Below, one piece after another: positions 8,527-21,195 of a DNA stretch of 64,000 nt. How positions within the stretch are numbered: position 1 is the first letter of the stretch; every line of letters starts with the position of its first letter. The stretch lies in the NCBI RefSeq assembly GCF_002802965.1, contig NZ_NXGA01000001.1, forward strand, positions 316,324 to 380,323. Reading direction: 5' to 3'. This stretch comes from Sporolactobacillus pectinivorans. GTDB taxonomy: Bacteria; Bacillota; Bacilli; Bacillales; Sporolactobacillaceae. Made by a program: the position numbers and the translations under genes. Under the pieces are notes generated by a model. It ran no database searches, was not told the origin of the DNA, and worked only from the letters and a program-made list of their open reading frames with translations.

Positions 8527-9391
8527 GCGCATCCCCCCTACGCATCAGGCCAGCCACTGTGTCCGCCGTCTCAGACAGAGTGAACGCCGGCTTCACTGTC
8601 CCCAGCCCCAGTCGCTCTGTCAGCCGGTCAAGGAAAAGCATAGTCTCTGGCAGTTCAAGGCCGATTTTTCTTAACTCCTGTTTCTTGGAAAAAACTGCTT
8701 CTGGGGTCCCGGCCATCTTCAGTTGGCCATCATCCATCACAAATACTTGATCAGAATATAACGCTGCATCTCCCATACTATGTGTCACCATAATAATGGT
8801 CAGTTTCGATTCTTTATTTAACCTGCGAAAAAGCTCGAGAATATCTTTACGTCCTTGGGGATCAAGCCCGGCCGTTGGTTCATCCAGAATAATTACTTCC
8901 GGATGCACGGCCAATACGCCGGCAATGGCCACGCGTCGCATTTGGCCGCCGCTCAGATCGAACGGTGACTGGTGCCAGTAAAGCGCAGGTAGTCCGGCAA
9001 GATGCAAGCTTTCCTCCGCCCTTTTTGTAGCTTCCATCGCCGGCACGCCGAAATTCATCGGCCCGAAACAGACATCTTTAATTGCCGTTTCTTCAAATAA
9101 TTGGTGCTCGGGGTACTGAAAAACGAAACCAACCTTTTCACGCAGTGCTTTTAGATCCTGTTTCTTTTTTTGCGCTCCGATTGTAACATTCCCGACAGTA
9201 ATGGAACCTGAGGATGGACGAAGCAAACCGTTCATGTGCTGAACCAAAGTTGATTTACCGGATCCCGTATGGCCGATGATTGAAGTAAATGAGCCTGATG
9301 GGATCTTCAGGCTGACGTGATCAAGTGCTGTCCGTTCAAATGGAGTTTTCGGATTATAAATGTGGGTTACATTTGTGAACGTAATGTCCAT
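8519..9391 (-). CDS. ecfA2: ECF transporter ATPase EcfA2
   Basis: A 290-residue ABC ATPase. The Walker A is GHTGSGKST (about 40-48), followed by a Q-loop in FQYPEHQLFEE, the signature LSGGQMRRVAIAG, the Walker B VIILDEPTAGLD and a switch His in MVTHSM. It pairs with EcfA1 and EcfT. The start overlaps the ecfA1 3' end by 25 bp. The order ecfA1-ecfA2-ecfT is standard for Firmicutes group II ECF modules. Confidence 0.96.
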   Translation of the reverse strand: MDITFTNVTHIYNPKTPFERTALDHVSLKIPSGSFTSIIGHTGSGKSTLVQHMNGLLRPSSGSITVGNVTIGAQKKKQDLKALREKVGFVFQYPEHQLFEETAIKDVCFGPMNFGVPAMEATKRAEESLHLAGLPALYWHQSPFDLSGGQMRRVAIAGVLAVHPEVIILDEPTAGLDPQGRKDILELFRRLNKESKLTIIMVTHSMGDAALYSDQVFVMDDGQLKMAGTPEAVFSKKQELRKIGLELPETMLFLDRLTERLGLGTVKPAFTLSETADTVAGLMRRGDAHV

Positions 9392-10206
9392 AGTTCATTC
9401 ACCAGATCTTCCTGAGTTAATGCCGCGTCTTTGAGAGAAATTCCTCTTTGATTCAAGAGGCGTCGAAGTTTGACCGCAAAAGGCAGATCAAGGCCAATTT
9501 TTTCCAAAAGTTCGGGTGCCTGAAAAATTTCTCTCGGTCGGCCTTCACGGACAACTTTTCCCTTGTTCATGACAAGTATCCGGTCAGCGTGCACCGCTTC
9601 CTCAAGATCATGCGTAATTGATATAACCGTTAATCCGTGCTCTTTGTTTAAAGTGCGCACTGTCTGTATTATTTCCTTGCGGCCTTCCGGATCCAGCATG
9701 GATGTCGCTTCATCAAGAATGATGATCAAGGGCCGGAGGGCAACAATACCAGCTATAGCCACGCGCTGCTTTTGTCCGCCAGACAGACGGTGGGGTTCAC
9801 TGTTTGCATAGGCGTCCATCTTTACGAGTTTCAGAGCCTGAGCCAGACGATCGATCATTTGCTCACGCGGTATTCCATGATTTTCCATGCCAAACGCTAC
9901 ATCATCCCGAACCGTTGCTCCGACAAACTGGTTATCTGGATTCTGAAAGACCATACCGACAAGACGCCGGACTTCCCATATATTCTTTTCATCTTTCGTG
10001 TCGAACCCGCCAACGTGTACCGAACCTTTTTGTGGAACAATTAAACCATTCAAACACTTGGCGAGTGTCGACTTCCCCGAACCGTTATGTCCGATAATTG
10101 ACAGCCATTCACCCTTATTTACTGAAAGAGTAACATCATCAAGCACCCAGGGATGGTCTTCGGCATAGAAAAAAGAAACCCCGCTGACCTCAATAATCTT
10201 CTCCAT
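9367..10206 (-). CDS. ecfA1: ECF transporter ATPase EcfA1
   Basis: A 279-residue ABC ATPase. The Walker A is GHNGSGKST, followed by a Q-loop in VFQNPDNQFVG, the signature LSGGQKQRVAIAG, the Walker B LIIILDEATSMLD and a His loop in ISITHDLEEA. It is the first gene of the ecf unit. A terminator separates it from rplQ, so it probably has its own promoter within 10207-10300; I see no convincing boxes there. Confidence 0.96.
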   Translation of the reverse strand: MEKIIEVSGVSFFYAEDHPWVLDDVTLSVNKGEWLSIIGHNGSGKSTLAKCLNGLIVPQKGSVHVGGFDTKDEKNIWEVRRLVGMVFQNPDNQFVGATVRDDVAFGMENHGIPREQMIDRLAQALKLVKMDAYANSEPHRLSGGQKQRVAIAGIVALRPLIIILDEATSMLDPEGRKEIIQTVRTLNKEHGLTVISITHDLEEAVHADRILVMNKGKVVREGRPREIFQAPELLEKIGLDLPFAVKLRRLLNQRGISLKDAALTQEDLVNELWTLRSQM

Positions 10207-10301
10207 AACTTGTGCTCCCCTCAGACTCAGCTCATTCTATGTACGGGAAGTGCCGTGATGGCATGTTTCAATGCTCACCCAGACGAATTTCCCCTGGTTT
10301 G

Positions 10302-10343
10302 AAAAAAAAGCAGAAAACAGGTTCAATGGAACCACGCTTCTGC
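10302..10343 (-). terminator. Intrinsic terminator after rplQ
   Basis: Minus-strand RNA GCAGAA..GGTTC / GAACC..TTCTGC is followed by eight T. It marks the end of the long S10-spc-alpha transcript. Confidence 0.88.
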
Positions 10344-10359
10344 CCTTTGTGCAATCTGT

Positions 10360-10725
10360 TTATTTAACCAGTTCAATGATTGCCAGTTCTGCGCCGTCTC
10401 CCTTACGGGGCCCGACTTTCAGAACACGTGTATAACCACCTTGGCGTTCTTCATAGCGTTTCGCAATGTCATCAAACAGTTTCTGAACTGCATTCTGGTT
10501 TGATTCCTGATCGGCTACTTCATTTCTGATAAAAGCAGCCGCCTGCCTGCGAGCGTGAAGATCACCGCGCTTTGCGAGCGTAATCATCTTTTCAATGACA
10601 GGTTGAACTGCTTTAGCCTTTGAATGCGTTGTCTGAATCCGTTCACTAATAATCAAATCGGTCGCCAGATCACGGAACAGTGCTTTTCTCGCAGCCGAGT
10701 CCCGACCCAGTTTTACATATGCCAT
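10360..10725 (-). CDS. rplQ: Ribosomal protein L17 (bL17)
   Basis: A 121-residue large-subunit protein starting [24 protein letters not shown]. It ends '[15 protein letters not shown]', typical of Bacilli. It is the last gene of the alpha operon, 81 bp after rpoA, with a 24-bp palindrome in the gap and a terminator after it. Confidence 0.98.
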   Translation of the reverse strand: MAYVKLGRDSAARKALFRDLATDLIISERIQTTHSKAKAVQPVIEKMITLAKRGDLHARRQAAAFIRNEVADQESNQNAVQKLFDDIAKRYEERQGGYTRVLKVGPRKGDGAELAIIELVK

Positions 10726-10756
10726 GCACTTGTACCTCCTTTTTACATCCTGATTC

Positions 10757-10780
10757 TTTCTTTTTTGCGCAAAAAAGAAA
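10757..10780. repeat. 24-bp perfect palindrome between rpoA and rplQ
   Basis: The half-site TTTCTTTTTTGC is followed immediately by its exact complement. There is no loop, so in RNA it would form an AU-rich hairpin with only a few GC pairs. A near-copy of the inner 18 bp (CTTTTT-C-GCGC-A-AAAAAG) lies at 30033-30050 between ybxF and rpsL. Confidence 0.8.
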
Positions 10781-10806
10781 AAATAATCACGTGTCTATTG
10801 AATGAT

Positions 10807-11751
10807 TTACTCTTCAATTCTCAGTCCAAGACCGAGATCATTCAGCTTTTCCTCTACTTCTTCCAACGACTTACGGCCAAGATTTCTGACCTTCATCATA
10901 TCCTCTTCGGATTTCTGGGTCAATTCCTGAACAGTATTGATTCCTGCACGCTTCAGGCAATTATAGGAACGTACCGATAGATCCAGTTCCTCAATTGTCA
11001 TTTCGAGCACTTTTTCTTTTTTATCTTCTTCTTTTTCGATCATAATCTCAGCTTTCTGAGCCTGATCGGTCAGACCGACAAAAATATTCAAGTGTTCGGA
11101 TAAAATCTTTGCGCCAAGCGAAACAGCTTCTTCAGGGCGGATGCTGCCGTCAGTCCATACGTCAAGTGTCAGTTTGTCATAATTGGCAACCTGGCCAACT
11201 CTCGTTTTTTCAACTTGATAGTTTATACGCTGAATCGGCGTATAAATGGAATCAATCGGAATGACGCCAATCGGCAGATCATCCGATTTATTTCCCTCGG
11301 CAGGTATATATCCACGTCCCTTTTTTGCCAGCATTCTCAAATGAAAATGTGCCTTCTTATCAAGGGTTGCGATCTCCAATTCCGGGTTCAGAATTTCAAC
11401 ATCGCTGTCATGAATTATATCTGCAGCTGTCACTTTTCCTTCTCTTTGAACGTCGATTTCCAATGTTTTTTCTTCATCTGAATACAGTTTCAAGGCCAAT
11501 TTTTTGATATTCAGAATAATCGCCGTGACATCCTCTACAACGCCTTCGATGGTGGAAAATTCGTGAAGCACAGTGTCAAATTGAACTGTCGTAACAGCCG
11601 CGCCTGGAAGGGAAGAAAGTAAAATTCGACGTAAAGAATTACCCAGAGTCGTACCGTATCCACGTTCGAGCGGTTCAACAACAAACTTGCCGTAACTCCC
11701 ATCGTCTGCAAGCTCAACCGTATCGATCTTTGGCTTTTCGATCTCAATCAT
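10807..11751 (-). CDS. rpoA: RNA polymerase alpha subunit
   Basis: 314 residues, the normal length. The N-terminal dimerisation domain carries [19 protein letters not shown] linker (about 225-240) rich in Lys and Glu precedes the C-terminal domain with [17 protein letters not shown] and [12 protein letters not shown] (UP-element/activator contact). The ATG at 11751 follows GAAGGAGGG. It sits between rpsK and rplQ in the alpha operon. Confidence 0.98.
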   Translation of the reverse strand: MIEIEKPKIDTVELADDGSYGKFVVEPLERGYGTTLGNSLRRILLSSLPGAAVTTVQFDTVLHEFSTIEGVVEDVTAIILNIKKLALKLYSDEEKTLEIDVQREGKVTAADIIHDSDVEILNPELEIATLDKKAHFHLRMLAKKGRGYIPAEGNKSDDLPIGVIPIDSIYTPIQRINYQVEKTRVGQVANYDKLTLDVWTDGSIRPEEAVSLGAKILSEHLNIFVGLTDQAQKAEIMIEKEEDKKEKVLEMTIEELDLSVRSYNCLKRAGINTVQELTQKSEEDMMKVRNLGRKSLEEVEEKLNDLGLGLRIEE

Positions 11752-11778
11752 CAAATAAGAACCCTCCTTCAAAACGTC

Positions 11779-11813
11779 GAAATTTTGACCAAGCGGGGGA
11801 TGGTCAAAATTTC
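11779..11813 (-). repeat. 12-bp inverted repeat in rpsK-rpoA gap
   Basis: The arms GAAATTTTGACC (11779-11790) and GGTCAAAATTTC (11802-11813) are perfectly complementary with an 11-nt G-rich spacer. There is no T run after it in minus-strand RNA, so it is not a typical terminator. It may be a processing or translational-control stem 30 nt ahead of rpoA. Confidence 0.65.
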
Positions 11814-11918
11814 CCGATATGTGCTTCTTAAGGCTTACGGCTTGCTTCTTTTAACCGTCTCATCCAAATATAATAGTAGCATTATAAACAGATTGTTTTC
11901 ATACTATACGCAAAAGGA

Positions 11919-12308
11919 TCAGACACGGCGCCGTTTAGGCGGGCGGCAGCCGTTGTGCGGGATAGGTGTCACGTCGCGGATGGTGGTAACTTCCAGGCCG
12001 ACAGCCTGAAGTGCGCGAATGGCAGCTTCACGGCCGGCACCGGGTCCTTTAACCGAAACTTCGATCGATTTCATGCCATTGTCCATAGCGCTCTTGCCAG
12101 CCGCTTCTGCAGCAGTCTGAGCAGCATACGGTGTTGACTTTCTAGATCCTTTGAAACCAAGCCCACCGGCACTTGCCCATGAAATAGCATTACCGTGCGG
12201 ATCTGTGATCGTAACAATCGTATTGTTAAACGTTGAACGGATGTGTGCCACCCCGTTTTCGACATTTCTTTTAATACGACGCTTACGCGTACGTGTTTGT
12301 TTTGCCAT
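11919..12308 (-). CDS. rpsK: Ribosomal protein S11 (uS11)
   Basis: A 129-residue small-subunit platform protein with the family cores [16 protein letters not shown] and [16 protein letters not shown] and the C-terminal [13 protein letters not shown]. Length is normal. It lies 21 bp after rpsM in the alpha operon. Confidence 0.98.
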   Translation of the reverse strand: MAKQTRTRKRRIKRNVENGVAHIRSTFNNTIVTITDPHGNAISWASAGGLGFKGSRKSTPYAAQTAAEAAGKSAMDNGMKSIEVSVKGPGAGREAAIRALQAVGLEVTTIRDVTPIPHNGCRPPKRRRV

Positions 12309-12329
12309 AAATGTTTAACCCTCCTTCTC

Positions 12330-12695
12330 TTATTTCTTTTTATTAGCCATCGTGCGCTTAGGACCTTTACGCGTACGAGAATTATTTTTTGTATTCTGTC
12401 CGCGCACCGGAAGACCGCGACGATGACGGATTCCTCTGTAAGATCCGATTTCGATTAGCCTCTTGATATTCAGAGAAACTTCACGGCGAAGATCGCCTTC
12501 AACACGGTAGTGGTCAACGACTTCGCGGATACGGGTCTGCTCTTCCTCTGTCAGGTCGCGCACACGTGTATCTTCAGAAACTTTTGCTTCTGCCAGAATC
12601 TTCTTGGCAGTCGTCAGCCCGATACCGTAAATATAAGTCAGAGAAATAACGACTCTTTTATCTCTTGGAATATCGATACCTGCAATACGAGCCAT
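12330..12695 (-). CDS. rpsM: Ribosomal protein S13 (uS13)
   Basis: A 121-residue protein of the 30S head that forms intersubunit bridges. It starts [26 protein letters not shown] and has the basic C-terminal tail [20 protein letters not shown]. Length is normal. It is 16 bp after rpmJ. Confidence 0.98.
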   Translation of the reverse strand: MARIAGIDIPRDKRVVISLTYIYGIGLTTAKKILAEAKVSEDTRVRDLTEEEQTRIREVVDHYRVEGDLRREVSLNIKRLIEIGSYRGIRHRRGLPVRGQNTKNNSRTRKGPKRTMANKKK

Positions 12696-12711
12696 GCGTT
12701 AAAACACCTCC

Positions 12712-12825
12712 TTAACCTTGTCTTTGTTTATGCTTCGGATTTTCACAAATTACCATAACAACGCCTTTTCGACGGACAATCTTGCATTTTTCACACATTT
12801 TTTTAACTGATGGTCTGACTTTCAT
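12712..12825 (-). CDS. rpmJ: Ribosomal protein L36 (bL36), zinc-binding
   Basis: A 37-residue protein: [16 protein letters not shown] at the start and [12 protein letters not shown] at the end. It retains the zinc ligands (CxxC at 11/14, Cys 27 and His 32). AAGGAGG lies 7 bp before the ATG at 12825. The gene sits between infA and rpsM, its canonical place. Confidence 0.97.
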   Translation of the reverse strand: MKVRPSVKKMCEKCKIVRRKGVVMVICENPKHKQRQG

Positions 12826-12863
12826 TGTTGAATCCTCCTTATACACCGCAGAGCATCTCTTGG

Positions 12864-13082
12864 TTATTTATGTCTGAACGTAATACGGCCACGTGACACA
12901 TCATAAGGCGACAATTCGACAGTCACTTTATCTCCAGGAAGAATGCGGATAAAATGCATGCGTATCTTCCCGGATACATGAGCTAATATCTTATGACCAT
13001 TTTCCAATTCTACACGAAACATCGCATTCGGCAGTGGTTCAATGACGGTGCCTTCAACTTCAATGACATCTTCCTTAGCCAT
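12864..13082 (-). CDS. infA: Translation initiation factor IF-1
   Basis: A 72-residue OB-fold protein starting [20 protein letters not shown] and ending [10 protein letters not shown]. It binds the A site of the 30S subunit during initiation. The ATG at 13082 fits the family start and follows AGGGTGAG; a GTG 12 nt upstream is unlikely. It overlaps the end of the KOW gene by 8 bp. Confidence 0.98.
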   Translation of the reverse strand: MAKEDVIEVEGTVIEPLPNAMFRVELENGHKILAHVSGKIRMHFIRILPGDKVTVELSPYDVSRGRITFRHK

Positions 13083-13398
13083 CGGCTGACTCACCCTTCC
13101 CTATATTACTGAATCCTCCGTCCAGAAAATGAGCAACCGCAAAACGGAGCTTTCCGTTAGTAACACGTCCGGTTTCACGTAGACTTTTCTGAACTTCGAC
13201 AGATACATACGATTGAAGATCAAGATGGCTGATATTCTTCTTCTTTGCGTTGTCAAACTTTCGCCTGTCTCCATCCGCTATTTCGACAATACGATGGTCA
13301 AGCAGACGTACAATCACAAAATAAGAACCGGATTCTTTCCCTTTTAATACTCGAGCAAGCTGGCCGGGGACAGGCAGCGGAGCCTGATCACTACCCAT
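13075..13398 (-). CDS. KOW-domain RNA-binding protein
   Basis: A 107-residue protein with an N-terminal KOW-like segment ([23 protein letters not shown]) and a basic middle region. Similar short genes sit between map and infA in B. subtilis (ybzG) and relatives, and are annotated as KOW or L14e-like proteins. Function is unknown. The ATG at 13398 follows AAGGTGAT. The position in the r-protein operon suggests a ribosome or rRNA role, which is inference only. Confidence 0.85.
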   Translation of the reverse strand: MGSDQAPLPVPGQLARVLKGKESGSYFVIVRLLDHRIVEIADGDRRKFDNAKKKNISHLDLQSYVSVEVQKSLRETGRVTNGKLRFAVAHFLDGGFSNIGKGESADG

Positions 13399-13414
13399 CA
13401 ATCATCACCTTCAC

Positions 13415-16132
<2,718 letters not shown>

Positions 16133-16133
<1 letters not shown>

Positions 16134-16573
16134 CAGATCACCTCAATGTTTCCGCCTGCAGATTCAATAGCTTCTTTGGCAGAAGCAGAAAATTTAGTCG
16201 CTTTCACTGTTAATTTAGCTTCAAGTTTACCTTCACCCAATATTTTAACACCATCGTTCAGTTTTCTGATGACGCGTGTTTCAAGCAAAAGCTGTGGTGT
16301 GACTTCCGTACCACTTTCAAAACGATTCAGTTTTTCAATATTGACAATTGAATAGACCTTGCGCGTCGGGTTTTTAAATCCCTTCTTAGGCAGAGTCTGA
16401 AGCAGCGGTAGCTGCCCGCCTTCAAATCCCGGACGAATGTTGCCGCCCGAGCGGGCCTTCTGTCCTTTTTGTCCTCGACCAGATGTTTTGCCAAGCCCGG
16501 AACCATAGCCACGCCCTACTCTCTTTCTTGAAAAGCGGGAACCTTCAGCCGGTTTCAATTCATGGAGTTTCAT
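16133..16573 (-). CDS. rplO: Ribosomal protein L15 (uL15)
   Basis: A 146-residue large-subunit protein. It starts [14 protein letters not shown] and has the Gly/Arg-rich extension [24 protein letters not shown], followed by a globular domain ending SAGGNIEVI. Length is normal. Confidence 0.98.
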
Positions 16574-16606
16574 CTTGGCACCTCCTTGTTCTCAGTATGT
16601 TGAAGA

Positions 16607-16795
16607 TTAGTCATCCAGCTCACGAACCGCCAGCAAATGTGAAACCTTGTTGATCATGCCGCGAATCGAAGGATTGTCTTCCTGAATGACAGTCTGATAT
16701 GTTTTTCTAAGTCCCAGTGTCCGTACCGTCACACGCTGTGATTCAGGACGGCCAACGACACTGTGTTTGAGGGTAATTTCCAATTTTTTTGCCAT
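16607..16795 (-). CDS. rpmD: Ribosomal protein L30 (uL30)
   Basis: A 62-residue protein with the family pattern [23 protein letters not shown] and [12 protein letters not shown]. It lies between rpsE and rplO in the spc operon. Length is normal for the short bacterial form. Confidence 0.97.
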   Translation of the reverse strand: MAKKLEITLKHSVVGRPESQRVTVRTLGLRKTYQTVIQEDNPSIRGMINKVSHLLAVRELDD

Positions 16796-16807
16796 TTTGT
16801 TCCCTCC

Positions 16808-17323
16808 TTATCCGAGCAGTTCTTCTACAGATTTGCCGCGAAGTTTGGCAACGTGTTCTGCCTGCTTCAGGTTCTTCAGGCCATCAACGGTAGCGCGAAC
16901 CACGTTGATCGGATTATTCGAGCCCAGTGACTTCGAAAGAATGTCTTTCAGTCCGGACAATTCGAGCACGGCGCGGACGGGTCCGCCGGCAATAATTCCA
17001 GTACCGGCTGATGCCGGTTTCAGTAGAACACTTCCAGCTCCTGAATGTCCGACAACCTGATGCGGAATCGTTGTTTCAACAGTCGGAACGTTAAACACAT
17101 TTTTCTTGGCATCTTCAATTGCTTTTCTGATGGCTTCCGGTACTTCGTGGGCCTTTCCCTGTCCATAACCCACTCTGCCTTTTTTGTCACCGACAACAAC
17201 CAATGCGGCAAAACGAAAGCGACGTCCGCCTTTTACAACCTTTGCAACACGGTTAATCGTTACAACGCGTTCTTCAAACTCTGATTTGTTACGATCTGAT
17301 TTGTTACGATCATTATTAGCCAT
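16808..17323 (-). CDS. rpsE: Ribosomal protein S5 (uS5)
   Basis: A 171-residue protein of the 30S decoding region. It contains an N-terminal double-stranded RNA-binding-type fold ([27 protein letters not shown]) and a C-terminal domain with [16 protein letters not shown] and [15 protein letters not shown]. The N terminus holds a perfect 15-nt tandem duplication encoding [10 protein letters not shown], which makes it slightly longer than the roughly 166 residues usual. Confidence 0.97.
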   Translation of the reverse strand: MANNDRNKSDRNKSEFEERVVTINRVAKVVKGGRRFRFAALVVVGDKKGRVGYGQGKAHEVPEAIRKAIEDAKKNVFNVPTVETTIPHQVVGHSGAGSVLLKPASAGTGIIAGGPVRAVLELSGLKDILSKSLGSNNPINVVRATVDGLKNLKQAEHVAKLRGKSVEELLG

Positions 17324-17341
17324 GGATTCCCCTCCTTATTT

Positions 17342-17704
17342 TTAGAATTTTAATCCGGCTTCCCGAGCGCCATCGGCAACAGCCTGAATGCGGCCGTGAT
17401 AGAGATAGCCGCTTCTGTCGAAAACAACTGTATCAATATCCTTATCCAGCGCACGCTGTCCGATCATTTCTCCGACTTTTTTAGCGGCGGCCACATCGCT
17501 GCCCTTTCCCAGATCAAATTCCTTGTCAAGTGATGAAGAAGAGGCCAGCGTTACGCCCTTCGAATCATCAACCAACTGGGCATATATATTCTTGGATGAA
17601 CGGAAAACAGTCAAACGCGGACGTTCGCTTGTTCCAACAACGCGGTGCCGAACATGCAGATGTCTTCTCTGACGAATTAAGTTCTTGTCCTTCTTAGTGA
17701 TCAT
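17342..17704 (-). CDS. rplR: Ribosomal protein L18 (uL18)
   Basis: A 120-residue 5S rRNA-binding protein. It shows the basic N terminus [31 protein letters not shown] and the C-terminal [26 protein letters not shown]. Length is normal. It lies 18 bp upstream of rpsE. Confidence 0.98.
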   Translation of the reverse strand: MITKKDKNLIRQRRHLHVRHRVVGTSERPRLTVFRSSKNIYAQLVDDSKGVTLASSSSLDKEFDLGKGSDVAAAKKVGEMIGQRALDKDIDTVVFDRSGYLYHGRIQAVADGAREAGLKF

Positions 17705-17736
17705 GCTTAAGTCGCTCCTTTCTTCCTGGCTTTCGA

Positions 17737-18276
17737 TTACTTCTTGCCTGTCTTGCCTTCCTTGCGGCGTACATGTTCGCCTTCATAACGGATACCCTTG
17801 CCCTTGTATGGTTCAGGCGAGCGGACGGAGCGAATATTCGCTGCTACTTCGCCGACACGCTGCTTGTCAATGCCGCTCACCGTTATCTTGTTATTCTTGT
17901 CTACACTGAGTTCAATACCCGGCTCCGGCACAATTTCAACCGGATGAGAATAGCCGACATTCAATACCAGATTCTTACCCTGCTTATTCGCACGATAGCC
18001 GACACCGACTAATTCCAGGTTTTTGTTGAAACCTTTCGTTACCCCTTCAACCATGTTGCTGATCAGGCTGCTTGTTGTGCCATGCAATGCGCGGTGCTGA
18101 TTTGAATCATCCGGCCTCGCAACTTTAATTTCACTGCTCTCCTGTTTAATGATCATATCCGGATGAAAAGTACGGGACATTTCACCTTTTGGCCCTTTGA
18201 CCGTCACTTTCTGACCTTCAATTGTAACTGTCACGCCTTCAGGAATAGCTGTTGGTTTTAATCCAATACGGGACAT
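17737..18276 (-). CDS. rplF: Ribosomal protein L6 (uL6)
   Basis: A 179-residue protein with the duplicated L6 fold. It starts [17 protein letters not shown] and has the second-repeat signature [15 protein letters not shown] followed by [11 protein letters not shown]. Length is exactly that usual for Bacilli. Confidence 0.98.
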   Translation of the reverse strand: MSRIGLKPTAIPEGVTVTIEGQKVTVKGPKGEMSRTFHPDMIIKQESSEIKVARPDDSNQHRALHGTTSSLISNMVEGVTKGFNKNLELVGVGYRANKQGKNLVLNVGYSHPVEIVPEPGIELSVDKNNKITVSGIDKQRVGEVAANIRSVRSPEPYKGKGIRYEGEHVRRKEGKTGKK

Positions 18277-18303
18277 GTGTACACCTCCAATCTTGTTTGC
18301 TGG

Positions 18304-18702
18304 TTACCAGACGTATGCCAGCACTTCTCCGCCAACATTCTGCTGACGTGCTTCTTTATCTGTAACAATTCCTTTTGACGTTGAAACAATGGCAATGCCG
18401 AGACCGCCGAGTACCTTAGGCACTTCATCAGCTTTCGCATAAACGCGAAGCCCTGGCTTGCTGATTCTTTTCAATCCTGAAATCACGCGCTCTTTGTTTC
18501 CGCCGAATTTCAGGAACAAACGAAGCACGCCCTGTTTGTCGTCTTCAATATATTCCACATCTTTGATGAAGCCTTCACGTTTCAGAATTTCTGCAATTTC
18601 CTTCTTTACTCTGGAACCAGGCAGCTCAATCTGTTCATGACGAACAATGTTCGCGTTACGAATGCGGGTCAGCATATCTGCAATAGGATCTGTCATGACC
18701 AT
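18304..18702 (-). CDS. rpsH: Ribosomal protein S8 (uS8)
   Basis: A 132-residue protein that binds helix 21 of 16S rRNA and in several bacteria controls the spc operon. It starts [18 protein letters not shown] and has the conserved C-terminal [20 protein letters not shown]. Length is normal. Confidence 0.98.
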   Translation of the reverse strand: MVMTDPIADMLTRIRNANIVRHEQIELPGSRVKKEIAEILKREGFIKDVEYIEDDKQGVLRLFLKFGGNKERVISGLKRISKPGLRVYAKADEVPKVLGGLGIAIVSTSKGIVTDKEARQQNVGGEVLAYVW

Positions 18703-18735
18703 GCAAATCGACCTCCTTCCCTATCACTTATAATT

Positions 18736-18921
18736 TTACCAGCTGGACTTTTTAACGCCGGGAATTTGTCCTTTATGAGCAAGTTCACGAAAACAAATTC
18801 TGCATAATTTGAATTTCCGGAGAACCGAGTGAGGACGTCCGCAGCGTTCGCAGCGTGTGTATTCCTGCACTTTGAATTTCTTAGGGCGATGTGCGGATAC
18901 AAGCATTGATTTTTTTGCCAA
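18736..18921 (-). CDS. rpsN: Ribosomal protein S14, zinc-binding type
   Basis: A 61-residue short form with two CxxC knuckles (CERC and CRIC) and the end [11 protein letters not shown]. This is the zinc-containing S14Z. A longer zinc-independent paralogue may exist elsewhere, but none is in this window. It lies between rplE and rpsH. Confidence 0.97.
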   Translation of the reverse strand: MAKKSMLVSAHRPKKFKVQEYTRCERCGRPHSVLRKFKLCRICFRELAHKGQIPGVKKSSW

Positions 18922-18945
18922 AATTCATAGCCTCCTTATCGATGA

Positions 18946-19485
18946 TTATTTAACAAATGGCATGCCAAGCAATGTAAGCAAAGCAGATGCTTCTTCATCG
19001 GTGTTCGCGGAGGTTACAATAACGATGTCCATTCCGCGTACCTTATCAACCTTGTCATAGTCGATTTCTGGAAAAATCAGCTGTTCGCGGATACCCAGTG
19101 TATAGTTGCCACGGCCATCGAATGCTTTCTTTGAAATTCCACGGAAGTCGCGGACACGGGGGAGCGCCACGGTAATCAGTTTATCAAGGAAGTCATACAT
19201 CCGATCCTTCCTGAGCGTAACTTTTGTACCGATGGCAACTCCTTCACGCAGCTTGAAAGCGGCGATAGATTTTTTTGCACGCGTAATAACAGGTTTCTGC
19301 CCTGACAGTGCAGTCAAATCTTCAACGGCGCTGTCCAGTACTTTTGAATTATGAACAGCATCGCCAACGCCCATATTAATGACAACCTTCTGGATTGCCG
19401 GCACCTGCATAATAGATGTATATTTGAACTTTTCGATCAACGCCGGAACAACTTCTTTTTCATACTTTTCTTTAAAACGTCCCAT
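18946..19485 (-). CDS. rplE: Ribosomal protein L5 (uL5)
   Basis: A 179-residue 5S rRNA-binding protein. It begins [16 protein letters not shown] and shows [27 protein letters not shown] and RDFRGI. The ATG at 19485 has AAAGGAGG 8 bp upstream; a longer in-frame start would overlap that site. Confidence 0.97.
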   Translation of the reverse strand: MGRFKEKYEKEVVPALIEKFKYTSIMQVPAIQKVVINMGVGDAVHNSKVLDSAVEDLTALSGQKPVITRAKKSIAAFKLREGVAIGTKVTLRKDRMYDFLDKLITVALPRVRDFRGISKKAFDGRGNYTLGIREQLIFPEIDYDKVDKVRGMDIVIVTSANTDEEASALLTLLGMPFVK

Positions 19486-19514
19486 GAGTTTACCTCCTTT
19501 CACAGACATGCGAA

Positions 19515-19832
19515 TCAGTCAATCACTTCGCCTGATTTTTTTGAGATTCGTACTTTTTTTCCGTCCACTATTTTATGACCTACGCGCGTAGGTTCATTTG
19601 TCTTAGGATCAACCAGCATAACATTTGATACATGAATCGGCGCTTCATGTTCAAGGATTCCGCCCTGTGGAGCGGCCTGCGTCGGCTTCGAATGTTTCTT
19701 GACAATATTTACGCCTTCTACAAGCACACGTTCCTTTGCAGGATAAGCGGCAAGAATTGTTCCCTGCTTGCCCTTGTCTTTACCTGAAATAACCTGAACT
19801 TTATCGCCTTTTTTTACATGCAGCTTTGCCAT
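19515..19832 (-). CDS. rplX: Ribosomal protein L24 (uL24)
   Basis: A 105-residue assembly-initiator protein with an N-terminal KOW motif ([20 protein letters not shown]). It ends [13 protein letters not shown]. The ATG at 19832 follows AAGGAGGT; a GTG 12 nt upstream lies within that ribosome-binding site. Confidence 0.97.
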   Translation of the reverse strand: MAKLHVKKGDKVQVISGKDKGKQGTILAAYPAKERVLVEGVNIVKKHSKPTQAAPQGGILEHEAPIHVSNVMLVDPKTNEPTRVGHKIVDGKKVRISKKSGEVID

Positions 19833-19867
19833 GTTGCCTAGCACCTCCTTTTCCTAAACATCCGAGA

Positions 19868-20236
19868 TCACAATACTTCCGGTGCAAGAGACACAATCTT
19901 CATAAACTGCCCTTCACGAAGTTCACGAGCAACTGGTCCGAAGATACGGGTCCCACGAGGGCTTTTGTCATCGCGGATCAGGACAACAGCATTTTCATCA
20001 AAGCGGATGTAAGATCCGTCCGACCTTCTGACACCATGCCGTGTCCGGACAACAACAGCTCTAACAACTTCACCCTTCTTAACAACGCCACCTGGTGTTG
20101 CTTGTTTCACCGTAGCAACAATGACATCGCCGATATTGGCTGTCTTTCGTCCAGATCCTCCGAGAACTTTGATGGTCAGGACTTCACGAGCACCGGAATT
20201 ATCGGCTACCTTCAAACGGCTTTCCTGCTGGATCAT
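19868..20236 (-). CDS. rplN: Ribosomal protein L14 (uL14)
   Basis: A 122-residue protein starting [20 protein letters not shown] and containing the family signature around '[15 protein letters not shown]' and [14 protein letters not shown]. Length is identical to B. subtilis L14. Confidence 0.98.
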   Translation of the reverse strand: MIQQESRLKVADNSGAREVLTIKVLGGSGRKTANIGDVIVATVKQATPGGVVKKGEVVRAVVVRTRHGVRRSDGSYIRFDENAVVLIRDDKSPRGTRIFGPVARELREGQFMKIVSLAPEVL

Positions 20237-20279
20237 TAAAATGCGACCTCCCTTCGATCCCCGGTTTCAAACCAGGAGA

Positions 20280-20549
20280 TCAGATAATAACGGATTCCTC
20301 AACGATTTTCACAAGACGAAAACGTTTATCTTTAGAAAGCGGGCGTGTTTCCATAATTTCAACGATATCGCCGGCCTTCGCCTGATTATTTTCATCATGC
20401 GCTTTAAATTTCTTAGAGTACTTCACATGTTTTCCATAAAGACGATGGTTTTTGTAGGTCTCGACAAGAACAGTGATCGTCTTATCCATCTTGTCTGAAA
20501 CAACGCGTCCAACCAGAACTTTACGAGCATTGCGAGTTTCTTCAGCCAT
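20280..20549 (-). CDS. rpsQ: Ribosomal protein S17 (uS17)
   Basis: An 89-residue OB-fold protein. Patches include [19 protein letters not shown] and [20 protein letters not shown]. It lies between rpmC and rplN. Confidence 0.98.
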   Translation of the reverse strand: MAEETRNARKVLVGRVVSDKMDKTITVLVETYKNHRLYGKHVKYSKKFKAHDENNQAKAGDIVEIMETRPLSKDKRFRLVKIVEESVII

Positions 20550-20565
20550 TCAGATAACCTCCTTT

Positions 20566-20769
20566 TCAGCCGTTTTGAACATTCAGTTCACGTTCACGCA
20601 AAATCGTCTTCGCGCGAGCGATAGATTTCCGAACTTCACGAATGCGGGCAGGGTTTTCCAATTGTCCGGCTGCCAACTGAAAACGCAGGTTAAACAGTTC
20701 TTCTTTTAAAGACTTTACGTTCTGCTCAACCTCGGCAGTGGTTAAATTACGAATTTCATCAGCCTTCAT
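20566..20769 (-). CDS. rpmC: Ribosomal protein L29 (uL29)
   Basis: A 67-residue two-helix protein at the peptide exit tunnel, starting [16 protein letters not shown] and containing [20 protein letters not shown]. The ATG at 20769 lies inside the end of rplP (11-bp overlap), with only a weak GGTGGTG upstream. Translation is probably coupled to rplP. A GTG 12 nt further upstream is a less likely start. Confidence 0.95.
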   Translation of the reverse strand: MKADEIRNLTTAEVEQNVKSLKEELFNLRFQLAAGQLENPARIREVRKSIARAKTILRERELNVQNG

Positions 20770-21193
20770 TTGCGTCACCACCCACTTCTTCGCGTTTCAC
20801 AATTTTTGTCTTGATTGGCAGTTTGTGGCTAGCCAATCTCAGTGCCTCATTAGCCACTTCCTCACTGATACCGCCGACTTCAAAGAGCACCCGGCCAGGT
20901 TTAACAACTGCAACCCATCCTTCTGGAGCACCTTTACCGGAACCCATGCGGACATCAAGAGGTTTCTTTGTATATGATTTCTGTGGGAAAATCTTAATCC
21001 AGACTTTTCCGCCACGTTTCATGAAACGTGTCATGGCAACACGCGCAGCTTCAATCTGGCGGCTCGTAATCCATGCGGATTCCAGAGCCTGCAATCCATA
21101 TTCACCAAAGGTCACTGTTGCGCCTGCCTTTGTCTTTCCGCGCATTCTGCCGCGATGCTGTCTGCGATATTTTACACGTTTTGGCATTAACAT
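20759..21193 (-). CDS. rplP: Ribosomal protein L16 (uL16)
   Basis: A 144-residue protein near the peptidyl transferase centre. It starts [17 protein letters not shown], has the conserved [22 protein letters not shown] region, and ends with the usual lysine-rich tail. The ATG at 21193 has GGAGG 9 bp upstream; the internal ATG at codon 3 would be too far away. Confidence 0.97.
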   Translation of the reverse strand: MLMPKRVKYRRQHRGRMRGKTKAGATVTFGEYGLQALESAWITSRQIEAARVAMTRFMKRGGKVWIKIFPQKSYTKKPLDVRMGSGKGAPEGWVAVVKPGRVLFEVGGISEEVANEALRLASHKLPIKTKIVKREEVGGDANEG

Positions 21194-21195
21194 AA

